Assembly (NCBI GenBank): GCA_020847555.1
Contig: JADLBT010000067.1
Coordinates: 1-64,000, forward strand
From: Gemmataceae bacterium
GTDB taxonomy: Bacteria; Planctomycetota; Planctomycetia; Gemmatales; Gemmataceae
Direction: 5' to 3'
Length of the DNA stretch: 64,000 bases
The notes below the pieces were generated by a model. It did not search any database. It was not told the DNA's origin and saw only the letters and a program-made list of their open reading frames with translations. Below, in pieces: positions 1 through 8,408 of the stretch; positions within the stretch are counted from its first letter, which is position 1, and every line of letters starts with the position of its first letter. The position numbers were made by a program, and so were the translations under genes.

Positions 1-204
1 CAGGTCACTCTGGACGAGCTGCGGCCGACGCCCGAGCCCGGGGTCGAACTCCAGGGTACGGGGGCCGCCCTCGACCAACTCCCCCGGCCCCGGCGTGTGG
101 ACGGGCCGCGGGCGTTGCTGCCCGAGCCCCCTGCCCGGCAGCCTGGCGACGATTCGTTCGACGAGATCAAGACCGTTCCGGCGACCTGGCCCCTTCACGA
201 CTGA
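1..204 (+). CDS. C-terminal end of an unidentified protein (partial)
   Basis: Frame 1 is open from the first base to a TGA at 202-204, giving the last 67 residues of a protein whose start lies outside the window. The tail is rich in Pro, Arg and Leu and ends in PATWPLHD. I see no domain in it and do not recognise it. The next gene starts 38 nt downstream on the same strand, so the two may be cotranscribed. The reading frame is credible because it ends just before a gene with a clear start, but there is no functional evidence. Confidence 0.5.
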   Translation, partial: QVTLDELRPTPEPGVELQGTGAALDQLPRPRRVDGPRALLPEPPARQPGDDSFDEIKTVPATWPLHD

Positions 205-242
205 AGCACCCGCCTTCCGTCCGTTTCCGCAACGAGGTTTCC

Positions 243-1388
243 GTGGATCCGTCCCCCGCCGGCCCCGGCGGCCCGCCCGTCCGCCCGCAGGGACCGCCGG
301 CCTGGCCTCCCCCCGACGAGGGGGTCGAACAGGCACTGCTCGCCGCCTACCGGGACGGTTCCTGGGGCCGGTATCACGGCGGACACGTCGAGCGCCTGGA
401 ACAGGCGCTGTGCGCCTACCACGGGGTCGAGTTTGCGCTGACGTGCGGCAGCGGGACGTTCGCTGTCGAGCTGGCTCTGCGGGCGCTGAAGGTCGGTCCG
501 GGCGACGAGGTGGTGCTGGCCGCTTACGACTACCCCGGCAACTTCCTCGGCGTTCACGCCCTCGGCGCGCGGCCGGTGCTGGTGGACGTGGCGCCGGGAA
601 ACTGGAACCTCGCTCCGGAGCCCCTCGCCGGCGCGATCGGGCCTGCAACCCGGGCCATCGTGGCGTCGCACCTGCACGGCGGCATCGTTCCGATGCGGGA
701 GGTGATGGACCTGGCGCGGGCGCGTGGCATCGCCGTCGTGGAGGACGCCGCTCAGGCACCCGGGGCAGGGGTCCAGGGGCGACGGGCAGGCACCTGGGGC
801 GACGTGGGCGTGTTGAGTTTCGGCGGCTCGAAGCTCCTCACGGCGGGCCGCGGGGGTGCGCTGCTGACCGACCGGGCCGACGTCCACCAGCGCGCCCGGA
901 CGTGGCTGCTCCGGGGCAACGTCGTCTGTCCGCTCGCCGAACTGCAGGCGGCGGTGTTGTTGCCCCAGCTCGCCCGCCTCGATGCGCGCCACAAGTACCG
1001 CGGCCGCAGCGTGCGCCGGCTGACCGAGGCGCTGGGATCGGACGTCGGGCTCGAGCTATTCCACAACGAGGCGGGCGACAGCGACCCGGCGTATTACAAG
1101 GTGGGGTTCCGGTTCGACGCCGGCAGGTTCGGCCTGCCGCGCGCGCGCTTCGTGGCCGCCCTGCGCGGGGAAGGCATCGCGTTCGACGAGGGGTTCCGCG
1201 CCCTGCACGTCGGGCGCTCGCCGAAACGCCTGCGGCAGGCCGGCGACCTCACCGAGGCCGAGCGCGCCCACGCGGGGGTTGTGGTTCTGCATCACCCTGT
1301 ACTGCTGGGCGAGCCGGCTGACGTGGCCCAGGTCGCCGAGGCGGTGCGCAAGGTGTACCGCTGGGCGAACACAGCTGGCGTGCGGTAG
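243..1388 (+). CDS. DegT/DnrJ/EryC1/StrS-family PLP aminotransferase
   Basis: A 381-residue protein of the sugar aminotransferase/AHBA-synthase fold family, which typically transfers an amino group from glutamate to a keto-sugar or related nucleotide-linked substrate in the cytoplasm. The expected PLP site is visible: VVEDAAQ (Asp168) for the pyridine nitrogen and SFGGSKLLTAGRGG, with Lys197 as the Schiff-base lysine. LTCGSGTFAVELAL (about 66-79) matches the phosphate-binding turn. The start is a GTG at 243; the first about 25 residues are Pro/Gly-rich, so a later start is possible. The substrate cannot be read from the sequence, and no sugar-nucleotide genes flank it in the window. Confidence 0.85.
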   Translation: MDPSPAGPGGPPVRPQGPPAWPPPDEGVEQALLAAYRDGSWGRYHGGHVERLEQALCAYHGVEFALTCGSGTFAVELALRALKVGPGDEVVLAAYDYPGNFLGVHALGARPVLVDVAPGNWNLAPEPLAGAIGPATRAIVASHLHGGIVPMREVMDLARARGIAVVEDAAQAPGAGVQGRRAGTWGDVGVLSFGGSKLLTAGRGGALLTDRADVHQRARTWLLRGNVVCPLAELQAAVLLPQLARLDARHKYRGRSVRRLTEALGSDVGLELFHNEAGDSDPAYYKVGFRFDAGRFGLPRARFVAALRGEGIAFDEGFRALHVGRSPKRLRQAGDLTEAERAHAGVVVLHHPVLLGEPADVAQVAEAVRKVYRWANTAGVR

Positions 1389-1408
1389 GGGCGCCGAGTT
1401 GGGTTGTG

Positions 1409-1447
1409 CTTTCCCTCCTCTACCCTGGTGGGAGAGAGGGAGAAGGA
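1409..1447. repeat. CCCTC/GAGGG inverted repeat (family C)
   Basis: A pyrimidine-rich arm (TCCCTCCTCTACCC) faces a purine-rich arm (GGGAGAGAGGGAGA) across a 4-nt loop. It lies between the aminotransferase stop and the convergent HNH gene, so it could terminate transcription from both sides. Related elements occur at 1793-1840, 52577-52618 and 52667-52710. Confidence 0.5.
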
Positions 1448-1462
1448 GGCGTGGCCGACCAC

Positions 1463-1759
1463 CTACAGCTTCCGCTTCCGCGGCGCGTTGCGCTTGCGCC
1501 GGCTCGGCGGCTGTTTGCGGACCCAGTGCAAAAACGCGCTCAGCTCCGGGGCTGCCCGCAGCTGGTCGAGGGTCGGGTACAATTTCGCCAGCGTCTCGTT
1601 GGTGTAGGTGGCGTGGATCATGCTGTGACACTGCGAGCAGAGCAGCTCCACGTCGTCCTGGTCGCCGCCCTTCTCGCGCGGCAGGCAGTGGTGCTTCGTC
1701 AGGTGCCGTCGGTCGAACGGGCGGCCGCACAGGCCACAGCTTTCGGGCGTGTCGTTCAC
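1463..1759 (-). CDS. Small HNH-type zinc-binding protein
   Basis: A 98-residue protein. A CGLC pair (residues 8-11) followed by HLTKHHCLPREKGGDQDDVELLCSQCHSMIH gives the Cys4 zinc framework with the central HH and the closing CSQCH typical of McrA-like HNH nucleases. The C-terminus is strongly basic (PPSRRKRNAPRKRKL), consistent with nucleic-acid binding. Start is a GTG at 1759 with an AAAGGTG Shine-Dalgarno-like stretch just upstream. It is isolated and convergent with the aminotransferase gene. Whether it cuts DNA or serves another role cannot be told. Confidence 0.75.
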   Translation of the reverse strand: MNDTPESCGLCGRPFDRRHLTKHHCLPREKGGDQDDVELLCSQCHSMIHATYTNETLAKLYPTLDQLRAAPELSAFLHWVRKQPPSRRKRNAPRKRKL

Positions 1760-1792
1760 GGTTCACCTTTAAGACTTTGAGACAACGCACCT

Positions 1793-1840
1793 TCCCCCGG
1801 CCCCCTCCCCGCCACGGAGAGAGGGGCGGGGGGGAGGGGT
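1793..1840. repeat. CCCCTCCCC/GGGGAGGGG inverted repeat (family C)
   Basis: A C-rich arm (CCCCCTCCCCGCC) and a G-rich arm (GGGGCGGGGGGGAGGGG) flank the short spacer ACGGAGAGA. It sits in the divergent gap between the HNH gene (minus) and the propeller gene (plus), so it is not simply a terminator at this place. Confidence 0.45.
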
Positions 1841-1913
1841 TTGGTCCGGTAGTCCTTATAATGTGAGGGTGTTTCGTCCCGTTAGCAAGCCCGCGCTCGC
1901 ACAGGAGACGTCG

Positions 1914-2951
1914 ATGCTTACCGTTCTCGCGTGCCTCGCGCTCGGGGGAAACCCGGGCGCCGCCGACCAGCAGAAACAGGAGGCGCCGCACCTCAAGAAT
2001 ATCCGACAGCTGACGCACGACTTCGTTCGCGCCGGCGAGGGCTACTTCTCCCCGGACGCCAGGCAGATCATCTTCCAGGCGGAGGAGAGGAGCACCGGCA
2101 ACCCGTTCTACCAGATCTTCATCATGGATTTGGCGACCGGGAAGTACCGGCGGGTCAGCCCTGGCGTCGGGAAGACGACGTGCGCCTATTTCCACCCGAC
2201 CGAGAAGAAAATCATCTTCGCCAGCACCCACCTCGACCCGGACGCGCGCAAGCACTACGCGCCCGAGTATCAGCAGCGAGAGGAGGACCGCAAGCAGAAG
2301 AAGCGGCGCCGGTACATCTGGGACTTCGACCCGCACTTCGACATCTTCGCGGCCAACCCGGACGGCACCGGGTTGAAGCGGCTCACCGACGCTGCAGGGT
2401 ACGACGCCGAGGGCTCGTACTCGTCCGACGGCAAGCGGATCGTCTTCTGCTCCAACCGCAGCGGCAAGGGGAACCTCGAGCTGTACATCATGGACGCGGA
2501 CGGCACGAACGTGCGCCAGCTCACGAAGGCGCCGGGGTGTTACAACGGCGGGCCGTTCTTCTCACCCGACGGCAAGCGGGTGATCTTTCGCAGCGACCGG
2601 AAGAAGAAGGACCACCTCCAGCTGTACGTCATCAACGCCGACGGCACCGGCGAGAAGGCACTGACCGACGACACGGACTGGGTGTTCTGGGCGCCGTACT
2701 GGTATCGGGACAGCAAGCACATCATCTACACCGCCGCCGACCACGGCAACCCGCTCGCCCGCCCTAATTACGACCTCTACTGGATGAATATCGAGACGGG
2801 GAAAAAGGTTCGGCTGACGTCCGCACCGGGCGCGGACGTGCTCCCGGTGTTCAGCCCCGACGGCACGCGGCTGATGTGGACCTCGACGCGCGACGGCCGC
2901 CAGCCGGCGCAGCTTTATATCGCGGACTTCGCGCCTCCCGCGGACGAGTAG
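1914..2951 (+). CDS. TolB-like WD40/PD40 beta-propeller protein
   Basis: A 345-residue exported propeller. After a short hydrophobic N-terminus (MLTVLACLALGG, probably a signal peptide) come repeated PD40 blades: YFSPDARQIIFQ, YFHPTEKKIIFAS, SYSSDGKRIVFCSNRSG, FFSPDGKRVIFRSDR, VFSPDGTRLMWTSTRDG, alternating with DIFAANPDGTGLKRLT-type strands. This matches the TolB C-terminal propeller, usually a protein-protein docking surface in the envelope. I chose ATG 1914 because AGGAG lies 6 nt upstream; an in-frame GTG at 1863 would add 17 residues ahead of the signal sequence. There is no TolB N-terminal domain and no Tol/Pal neighbour, so it is not TolB itself. Confidence 0.8.
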   Translation: MLTVLACLALGGNPGAADQQKQEAPHLKNIRQLTHDFVRAGEGYFSPDARQIIFQAEERSTGNPFYQIFIMDLATGKYRRVSPGVGKTTCAYFHPTEKKIIFASTHLDPDARKHYAPEYQQREEDRKQKKRRRYIWDFDPHFDIFAANPDGTGLKRLTDAAGYDAEGSYSSDGKRIVFCSNRSGKGNLELYIMDADGTNVRQLTKAPGCYNGGPFFSPDGKRVIFRSDRKKKDHLQLYVINADGTGEKALTDDTDWVFWAPYWYRDSKHIIYTAADHGNPLARPNYDLYWMNIETGKKVRLTSAPGADVLPVFSPDGTRLMWTSTRDGRQPAQLYIADFAPPADE

Positions 2952-3175
2952 ACCGGCACCTGTCGGGGGGCGAGTTGCGGGCCGTTGGCTCCTCGACCGC
3001 CGGGAGCCAGCTGCTTCTCCGCCCTCCGACGCCTTCCCGCCTCGGCGTCTGCGCGAGAACCTCTCCCCCGGCCCTCACTCCGGTTGACGGTTTTTTCCCC
3101 CTCCGCTACCCTGAAGCAGTCCGTGCGTCCACCGAGACCGTCCGCGACTCGCACCGCGCTCCTGCAAGGCAGAAC

Positions 3176-4843
3176 ATGAGCGAATACATCCTGACCGTCG
3201 AGCGCCTCAGCAAGGCGTACAACAAGCGCGAAGTCCTGAAAAACATGACGCTGGCCTTCTTCTTCGGGGCGAAGATCGGCGTCATCGGCAGCAACGGCAC
3301 CGGCAAGAGCACCCTGCTGCGCATCGTGGCCGGCGTCGATCGGGACTACCTTGGTACGGTCCGCCACGCCCCCGGCATCAGCATCGGCTACGTCCCGCAG
3401 GAGCCGCGCCTCACGGAGGACAGGGACGTGCGCGGCAACCTCGAAGAGGCGGTCGCGAGCACCCGCGCTCTGCTCGTCCGCAACGAGGAGATCGGCAACG
3501 CGATGGCGACCGCGTCGGCGGACGAACTCGATGCCCTGATGGAGGAAATGTCGAAGGTCCAGGACGCCATCGAGGCGGCCGACGCCTGGGAGCTGGACCG
3601 CCACCTGGAGATCGCCGCCGACGCCATGCGCCTGCCGCCGTGGGATGCCATGCCGGCCACCCTGTCCGGCGGCGAGCGGCGGCGCGTCGCGCTGTGCAAG
3701 ACGCTCTTGCAGCGGCCCGACCTGCTCCTGCTCGACGAACCGACGAACCACCTCGACGCCGAGTCGGTCGCGTGGCTGGAGCACTACCTCGACCGCTACA
3801 CCGGGACCGTCATCGCCGTCACCCACGACCGCTACTTCCTCGACAACGCGGCCGAGTGGATCCTCGAACTCGATCGCGGCGCGTACTACCCGTGGAAGGG
3901 CAACTACTCGTCGTGGCTGGAGCAGAAGCAGGCCCGCCTGGCGGTCGAGGAGAAGCAGGAATCCGCCCGCCGCAAGCAGCTGCAGCGCGAGGCCGAGTGG
4001 GCAAAGATGGCGCCGCGGGCGCGCGTCGCCAAGAGCAAGGCGCGCCTGTCCGCCTACGAGTCGCTGGCGGCGCAGGAGTACGAGGAGCGCGAGGACGAAC
4101 TGGTTCTGCAGATCCCGCCGGGACCGCACCTCGGCAACGTCGTCGTCCGGGCCGAACACGTCCGCAAGGGCTACGGCGACAACCTTCTCATGGAGGATCT
4201 GAACTTCGACTTACCGCGCGGCGGGATCGTCGGCGTCATCGGCCCGAACGGGGCCGGAAAGACGACGCTGTTCCGCATGATCGTCGGTCAGGAAAAGCCG
4301 GACGGCGGCGAGTTGCGCGTCGGCGACACGGTGCTGGCGGCGCACGTCGATCAGAACCGCGACGCGCTCGACGGCGGCAAGACGGTGTTCGAGGAGATCA
4401 CCGGCGGCACCGACTACATGATGCTCGGCAAGCGCAAGGTGGCGTCGCGCGGGTACGTGGCGCGGTTCAACTTCAAGGGCGCCGACCAGCAGCGGCGCGT
4501 CAGCGAGCTGTCCGGCGGGGAGCGTAACCGCGTCCACCTGGCGAAACTGCTGCGCCGCGGCGGTAACCTGCTGCTGCTCGACGAACCGACCAATGACCTC
4601 GACGTTGATACCCTGCGGGCGCTGGAGGAGGCGCTGCTGAGCTTCGGCGGATGTGCGGTGGTGATCAGCCACGATCGGTGGTTCCTGGATCGCGTCGCGA
4701 CGCACATCCTCGCGTTCGAGGGCGACAGCAAGACGATCTGGTGTGAGGGCAACTATCAGACCTACGAGGCGCAGCGCAAGCAGCGCCTCGGCGAGGAGGC
4801 GGACCAACCGCACCGGCTGAAGTACAAGAAGTTGACGCGCTGA
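3176..4843 (+). CDS. ettA: Energy-dependent translational throttle protein EttA (ABC-F ATPase)
   Basis: A 555-residue soluble protein with two ABC ATPase domains and no membrane segments, the same length as E. coli EttA. EttA binds the ribosomal E site and gates the first elongation cycle according to the ATP/ADP ratio. Domain 1 has Walker [10 protein letters not shown] (38-46), signature LSGGE and Walker [13 protein letters not shown]. The linker carries WLEQKQARL and the basic [19 protein letters not shown] segment. Domain 2 has [14 protein letters not shown] and [15 protein letters not shown] at 3176 matches the family N-terminus ([15 protein letters not shown]). The frame stays open upstream to about 2876, but that part has no homology-like features. 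Confidence 0.95.
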   Translation: MSEYILTVERLSKAYNKREVLKNMTLAFFFGAKIGVIGSNGTGKSTLLRIVAGVDRDYLGTVRHAPGISIGYVPQEPRLTEDRDVRGNLEEAVASTRALLVRNEEIGNAMATASADELDALMEEMSKVQDAIEAADAWELDRHLEIAADAMRLPPWDAMPATLSGGERRRVALCKTLLQRPDLLLLDEPTNHLDAESVAWLEHYLDRYTGTVIAVTHDRYFLDNAAEWILELDRGAYYPWKGNYSSWLEQKQARLAVEEKQESARRKQLQREAEWAKMAPRARVAKSKARLSAYESLAAQEYEEREDELVLQIPPGPHLGNVVVRAEHVRKGYGDNLLMEDLNFDLPRGGIVGVIGPNGAGKTTLFRMIVGQEKPDGGELRVGDTVLAAHVDQNRDALDGGKTVFEEITGGTDYMMLGKRKVASRGYVARFNFKGADQQRRVSELSGGERNRVHLAKLLRRGGNLLLLDEPTNDLDVDTLRALEEALLSFGGCAVVISHDRWFLDRVATHILAFEGDSKTIWCEGNYQTYEAQRKQRLGEEADQPHRLKYKKLTR

Positions 4844-4851
4844 CAGCGAAC

Positions 4852-4918
4852 CCCCCCAGCCCGGCGCGCCAGCGCCGGGCACTGCACGCGGCCGGCGCTG
4901 GCGCTCCGGGCTGGTGGG
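4852..4918. repeat. CCAGCCCGG...CCGGGCTGG inverted repeat (family A)
   Basis: A long palindrome between ettA and the ABC ATPase gene. Arms CCAGCCCGG and CCGGGCTGG enclose inner arms GCCAGCGCCGG and CCGGCGCTGGC. It belongs to the same family as 19952-20013, 21701-21754, 58449-58504 and 63136-63196. It probably ends the ettA transcript. Confidence 0.8.
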
Positions 4919-4976
4919 GCGCGGCTTTGGGGTGCTGGCAGGCTGACGTGTCGATGTCGAGAGGAAGCGACCCAGC

Positions 4977-5696
4977 ATGATGGAACTTCGCCAGGTCACG
5001 AAGACCTACCAGCAGGGCCGCCGCGAAGTGCAGGCGGTGCGCGGCGTCAATCTGCGCATCGAGGCGGGCGAGTTCGTGTCGATCATGGGGCCGAGCGGGT
5101 CCGGCAAATCGACCCTGATGCACCTCCTCGGGGCGCTCGACGTGCCGACGTTCGGCGAGGTACTGTTCCAGGACCGCCCGCTGCACACCTTGCCCGACCG
5201 CGAGCTGTCGCAGCTGCGCCGCACCCGCATCGGCTTCGTCTTCCAGTTCTTCAACCTGATCCCCACCCTGACGGCGGTCGAGAACGTGGCCCTGCCGCTG
5301 TTCCTCGCCGGGCAGCGGCGCAACCGGGCTCTGAAACCGGCCCACGCCAGCTTGCAGTTCGTCGGGATGGCGCACCGCGCCGATCACTTTCCCGACGAGC
5401 TGTCCGGCGGCGAGATGCAGCGCGTCGCCGTCGCCCGCGCCCTCGTCATCGAGCCCGAGGCGGTGTTGTGCGACGAGCCGACCGGCAACCTCGACTCGGC
5501 CAACAGCGCCGAGATCCTGCGCCTGCTGCGCAGCCTGCCGGAGTCCGGCAGGCGCTCGGTCGTGATGGTCACCCACGACGCCCAGGCGGCGAGTTACGGC
5601 GACCGCATCGTCCACATCCGCGACGGGCGCGTCGCTTCCGAGGAGACTGTGCCTGTCCGGGGGCCAGCGGCCCAGGAAGAAACACAGCTCAGATAA
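4977..5696 (+). CDS. ABC transporter ATP-binding protein, LolD/MacB type
   Basis: A 239-residue ATPase of the lipoprotein-release/macrolide (LolD, MacB, FtsE) class. Walker A is GPSGSGKST, the Q-loop is [18 protein letters not shown] (characteristic of this class), the signature is [15 protein letters not shown], Walker B is [12 protein letters not shown], and the switch His is in MVTHD. GAGAGGAAGCG lies about 10 nt upstream of ATG 4977. The permease gene follows after 85 nt, separated by an inverted repeat whose first arm overlaps this gene's TAA stop. Together they make an ATPase-permease pair. No periplasmic adaptor is beside it, so the cargo is unknown. Confidence 0.9.
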   Translation: MMELRQVTKTYQQGRREVQAVRGVNLRIEAGEFVSIMGPSGSGKSTLMHLLGALDVPTFGEVLFQDRPLHTLPDRELSQLRRTRIGFVFQFFNLIPTLTAVENVALPLFLAGQRRNRALKPAHASLQFVGMAHRADHFPDELSGGEMQRVAVARALVIEPEAVLCDEPTGNLDSANSAEILRLLRSLPESGRRSVVMVTHDAQAASYGDRIVHIRDGRVASEETVPVRGPAAQEETQLR

Positions 5697-5765
5697 AGCC
5701 CACGGGTCGCGTCCCGTGGGCGGCGCGCTGGGAACCTGGCCCCCGGGACGCGACCCGTGGGCTTT
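5695..5765. repeat. AAAGCCCACGGG inverted repeat (family B)
   Basis: Arms of about 22 nt (AAAGCCCACGGGTCGCGTCC... and ...GGACGCGACCCGTGGGCTTT) flank a spacer of about 25 nt. The first arm begins in the stop codon of the ATPase gene and the second ends 16 nt before the permease start. Other copies lie at 56145-56172 and 57140-57210. In an mRNA covering both genes it would form a strong hairpin that could make permease expression lower than ATPase expression. Confidence 0.85.
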
Positions 5766-5781
5766 CGCAATCTTCTCTCCC

Positions 5782-8370
5782 ATGCCATCGGTCTACACCA
5801 CTCTGAGCCTGCGCTACCTGCGCCGGCGGCGCGGGCGCACCATCCTGATCGTCCTCAGCATCGCCGCCGGGGTGAGCATGCTGGTGGCGACGCGCGCCCT
5901 CAACCAGGCGATGGCCCAGGCCGCCGTCAGCGCCGCCAACCCCCTGGCGGGCGTCGCGGACCTGCTCGTCGGCAATGGCGAGGCCCCCGTCGCGAAGGCG
6001 CTCGCCGCCGAGTTGGAGAAGGTCGAGGGTGTCCGCGCTGCCCGCCCGCGCGTCTTCGAGAACGTCAAGCTGCCCGACCTGGGCAACCGTCCGGCCCTCC
6101 TCGTCGGCCTCGACCTGCTCGCCGAGAGCAAGCAGACGTCCCCCCCGGGCTGGCAGGTGGACATCGACGCGAGGACCGAGCGCCGCTTCCGCGTCGCGGC
6201 GGCGTCGCTCTGGGGGCCGCCGCCAGCGATCGTCGGCAAGGCACTCGACGCTGACCTCGCGGGTAAGGGCGAGGAGATGCGCGTGCTGGGGCGTGGGCGC
6301 AAGGAAGCGGCCCGGCTGCGCCGCGTCGGCGCCATCAGCGCGAGCGGGGCGGCGGCGGCCCTGGGTGGGAGTGTCGTGGTTCTGAACCTGCCGGACGCCT
6401 GCCGGGTGGCCGGGCTCCGGCCGGGCATGGTATCGCGCATCGACATCACCCTCGCGCGCGGGGCGGACCCGGATACGGTGCGGCGGCGGGTGGCGTACCT
6501 CCTCGCCGGGCGGGCGCAGGCGCGCACCCCGGAGGAGCAGGATCGGGCCGTGCAGAACGTCATGGCGGGCATGCAGGTCGCGCTGCAGATGTGCGGCATC
6601 GCGGCGCTGGTGATCGGCCTGTTCCTGGTGTACAACGCCCTGTCGGTCAACGTCACCGAGCGCCGCCACGAGATCGGCATGCTGCGGAGCATCGGGGCCA
6701 GTCGGGTGCAGATCTGGCGGTTGTTTGCGGGCGAGGCGGCCCTGCTCGGGCTGGCCGGGTCGCTGCTGGGTCTGCCGCTGGGGCTGGGGTTGGCGCACCT
6801 GGGGCTGGCGCCGATGCAGGACATCCTCGGCGAGATCTTCGGCGGCGTCGAGGGGGCGGCGGTGCGCCTGAGTCCCGAACTGCTATTCGCGGCCCTCGGC
6901 GCCGGGGTGGTCACCGCGGTCGCGGCCGCGCTGGTGCCGGCCTGTCTGGCCGCGCGCGCCCGGCCGGCCGAGGCGGTGCGGCGCATCCCCCAGGCGCCGA
7001 GCTGGCGCTTCCGCATCGCCCAGGCGCTGGCGAGCGGGCTGGCGCTGGCGCTTGGCGTGGGGGCGATCGCGCTGCGCGAGGTGCTGCCGGCGCGCTTCGG
7101 CATGTACGGGGGGCTGGCGCTGGTGGTCGTCGGCACCCTCATCGCGACGCCGCTGCTCACGGCGCTGCTGGCGCGGCTGCTGCAGCCGGTGGCGCGGCGC
7201 TTCCTCGGCATCGAGGCGCGGCTCGCAGCCGACAACCTGGTGCGGGCGCCCGGCCGGACCGGGCTGGTGATCGCGGCGCTGGCGGCCGGCGTCGCCCTGG
7301 TGGTGCAGACGGCCGGCATCATCCTGAGCAACCGCATCGCCCTGCGCGACTGGGTACGTCAGTACCTCGCAGCGGAGCTGTTCGTCACCTCCGGCAGCCC
7401 GGTTAGCGCGAGCGGGCAGGGCGAGCCGATGGATCTACGGCTCGGCGCGGAGATCCGCGCCGTGCCCGGCGTGCGGACGGCCCTGCCGCTTCGTCTCTGC
7501 AAGCACTACTTCCGCGACACGCAGATCCTGCTGAGTATCTTCGAGGCCCGCGACTACTACGAGATGGACCGCGACCGGGATCCGCCGGTGGCGAGCGTCG
7601 AGCCGTACCGGCGGCTGGCGGAACGGCCCGACGGGACCATCGTGTCGGAGAACTTCAGCCTGCTGCACGGCATCGACGTCGGCGACACCATCACCCTGTC
7701 GAGTCCGCGCGGGCCGGTGACGCTGGCGGTGGTCGGCAAGATCGTCGATTACTCGTGGAATCATGGGTGCATCGCGATCAACCGCAAGCTCTACGTGGAT
7801 CACTGGGACGATGACCGGGCGGACGTGTTCGACGTGTACCTCCAGCCGGGCGCCGACAGCCGCGCGGTGCAGGAGGCGATCCTGAAACAGTCCGGCGCCG
7901 CCCACGGGCTGTTCGTGCTGACGCGCGGCGAGCTGCAGGCGCACATCGACGGCATGATTGACCGTCTGTATGCGATCGCGATTGCGCAGCAGGTGGTGGT
8001 GGTGCTCGTCGCGGCGATGGGGGTGGTGACGGCCCTGCTGATTTCGGTGCTCCAGCGCAAGCGCGAGCTGGGGTTGCTGCGGGCGGTCGGGGCGTCGAAG
8101 CAGCAGGTGGTACGGTCGGTGGTGGCCGAGGCGTCGCTGATGGGCCTGATCGGGACGGCGATCGGGCTGCTCGTGGGGGTGCCGCTGCAGTGGTACGCGC
8201 TGCGTGTCGTCATCCTGGAGGAGACGGGGTACTCGTTCCCGGTACATGTGCCGTGGGTGGCGGCGCTGGCGATCGCGGCCGTGTCGCTGCTGACGGCGCG
8301 GCTGGCCGGGCTAGGGCCGGCCCTTTACGCCGTGCGGCAGCGAATCCCCGAGGCCGTGGCGCTGGAGTGA
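5782..8370 (+). CDS. ABC transporter permease, FtsX/MacB type (duplicated)
   Basis: An 862-residue inner-membrane permease. It has an N-terminal TM, a large extracytoplasmic MacB-PCD-like domain, an FtsX-type three-TM block (about 270-410: CGIAALVIGLFLVYNALSV, then NVTERRHEIGMLRSIGAS), a second TM and soluble domain, and a second FtsX block (VVVVLVAAMGVVTALLISVLQRKRELGLLRAVGAS, then TMs). The two ERRHEIGMLRSIGAS and KRELGLLRAVGAS coupling helices show an internal duplication, as in one-chain versions of LolC/LolE. ATG 5782 is preferred, since the open frame back to 5716 runs through the inverted repeat. It partners the ATPase at 4977-5696. The substrate (lipoprotein, lipid or small molecule) is not evident. 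Confidence 0.88.
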   Translation: MPSVYTTLSLRYLRRRRGRTILIVLSIAAGVSMLVATRALNQAMAQAAVSAANPLAGVADLLVGNGEAPVAKALAAELEKVEGVRAARPRVFENVKLPDLGNRPALLVGLDLLAESKQTSPPGWQVDIDARTERRFRVAAASLWGPPPAIVGKALDADLAGKGEEMRVLGRGRKEAARLRRVGAISASGAAAALGGSVVVLNLPDACRVAGLRPGMVSRIDITLARGADPDTVRRRVAYLLAGRAQARTPEEQDRAVQNVMAGMQVALQMCGIAALVIGLFLVYNALSVNVTERRHEIGMLRSIGASRVQIWRLFAGEAALLGLAGSLLGLPLGLGLAHLGLAPMQDILGEIFGGVEGAAVRLSPELLFAALGAGVVTAVAAALVPACLAARARPAEAVRRIPQAPSWRFRIAQALASGLALALGVGAIALREVLPARFGMYGGLALVVVGTLIATPLLTALLARLLQPVARRFLGIEARLAADNLVRAPGRTGLVIAALAAGVALVVQTAGIILSNRIALRDWVRQYLAAELFVTSGSPVSASGQGEPMDLRLGAEIRAVPGVRTALPLRLCKHYFRDTQILLSIFEARDYYEMDRDRDPPVASVEPYRRLAERPDGTIVSENFSLLHGIDVGDTITLSSPRGPVTLAVVGKIVDYSWNHGCIAINRKLYVDHWDDDRADVFDVYLQPGADSRAVQEAILKQSGAAHGLFVLTRGELQAHIDGMIDRLYAIAIAQQVVVVLVAAMGVVTALLISVLQRKRELGLLRAVGASKQQVVRSVVAEASLMGLIGTAIGLLVGVPLQWYALRVVILEETGYSFPVHVPWVAALAIAAVSLLTARLAGLGPALYAVRQRIPEAVALE

Positions 8371-8408
8371 GCGTAAGCGAGGTGGGGGCGTTGTCCCTCG
8401 CTTACGCT
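8370..8408. terminator. Shared bidirectional terminator between convergent genes
   Basis: AGCGTAAGCGAGG (8370-8382) and its exact complement CCTCGCTTACGCT (8396-8408) flank a 13-nt loop. The permease TGA ends at 8370 and the helicase TAA (minus strand) lies at 8402-8404 inside the right arm. One hairpin therefore serves both genes, and the helicase's last codons are part of the repeat. Confidence 0.75.

Noticed and set aside
95..1321. A 408-codon plus-strand frame over the aminotransferase gene
   Set aside because: It is Arg/Pro/Gly-rich without motifs, while the overlapping frame encodes a complete PLP enzyme.
5716..5781. Earlier start for the FtsX-type permease
   Set aside because: The extra residues are encoded by the second arm of the family B repeat; ATG 5782 begins the typical N-terminus.
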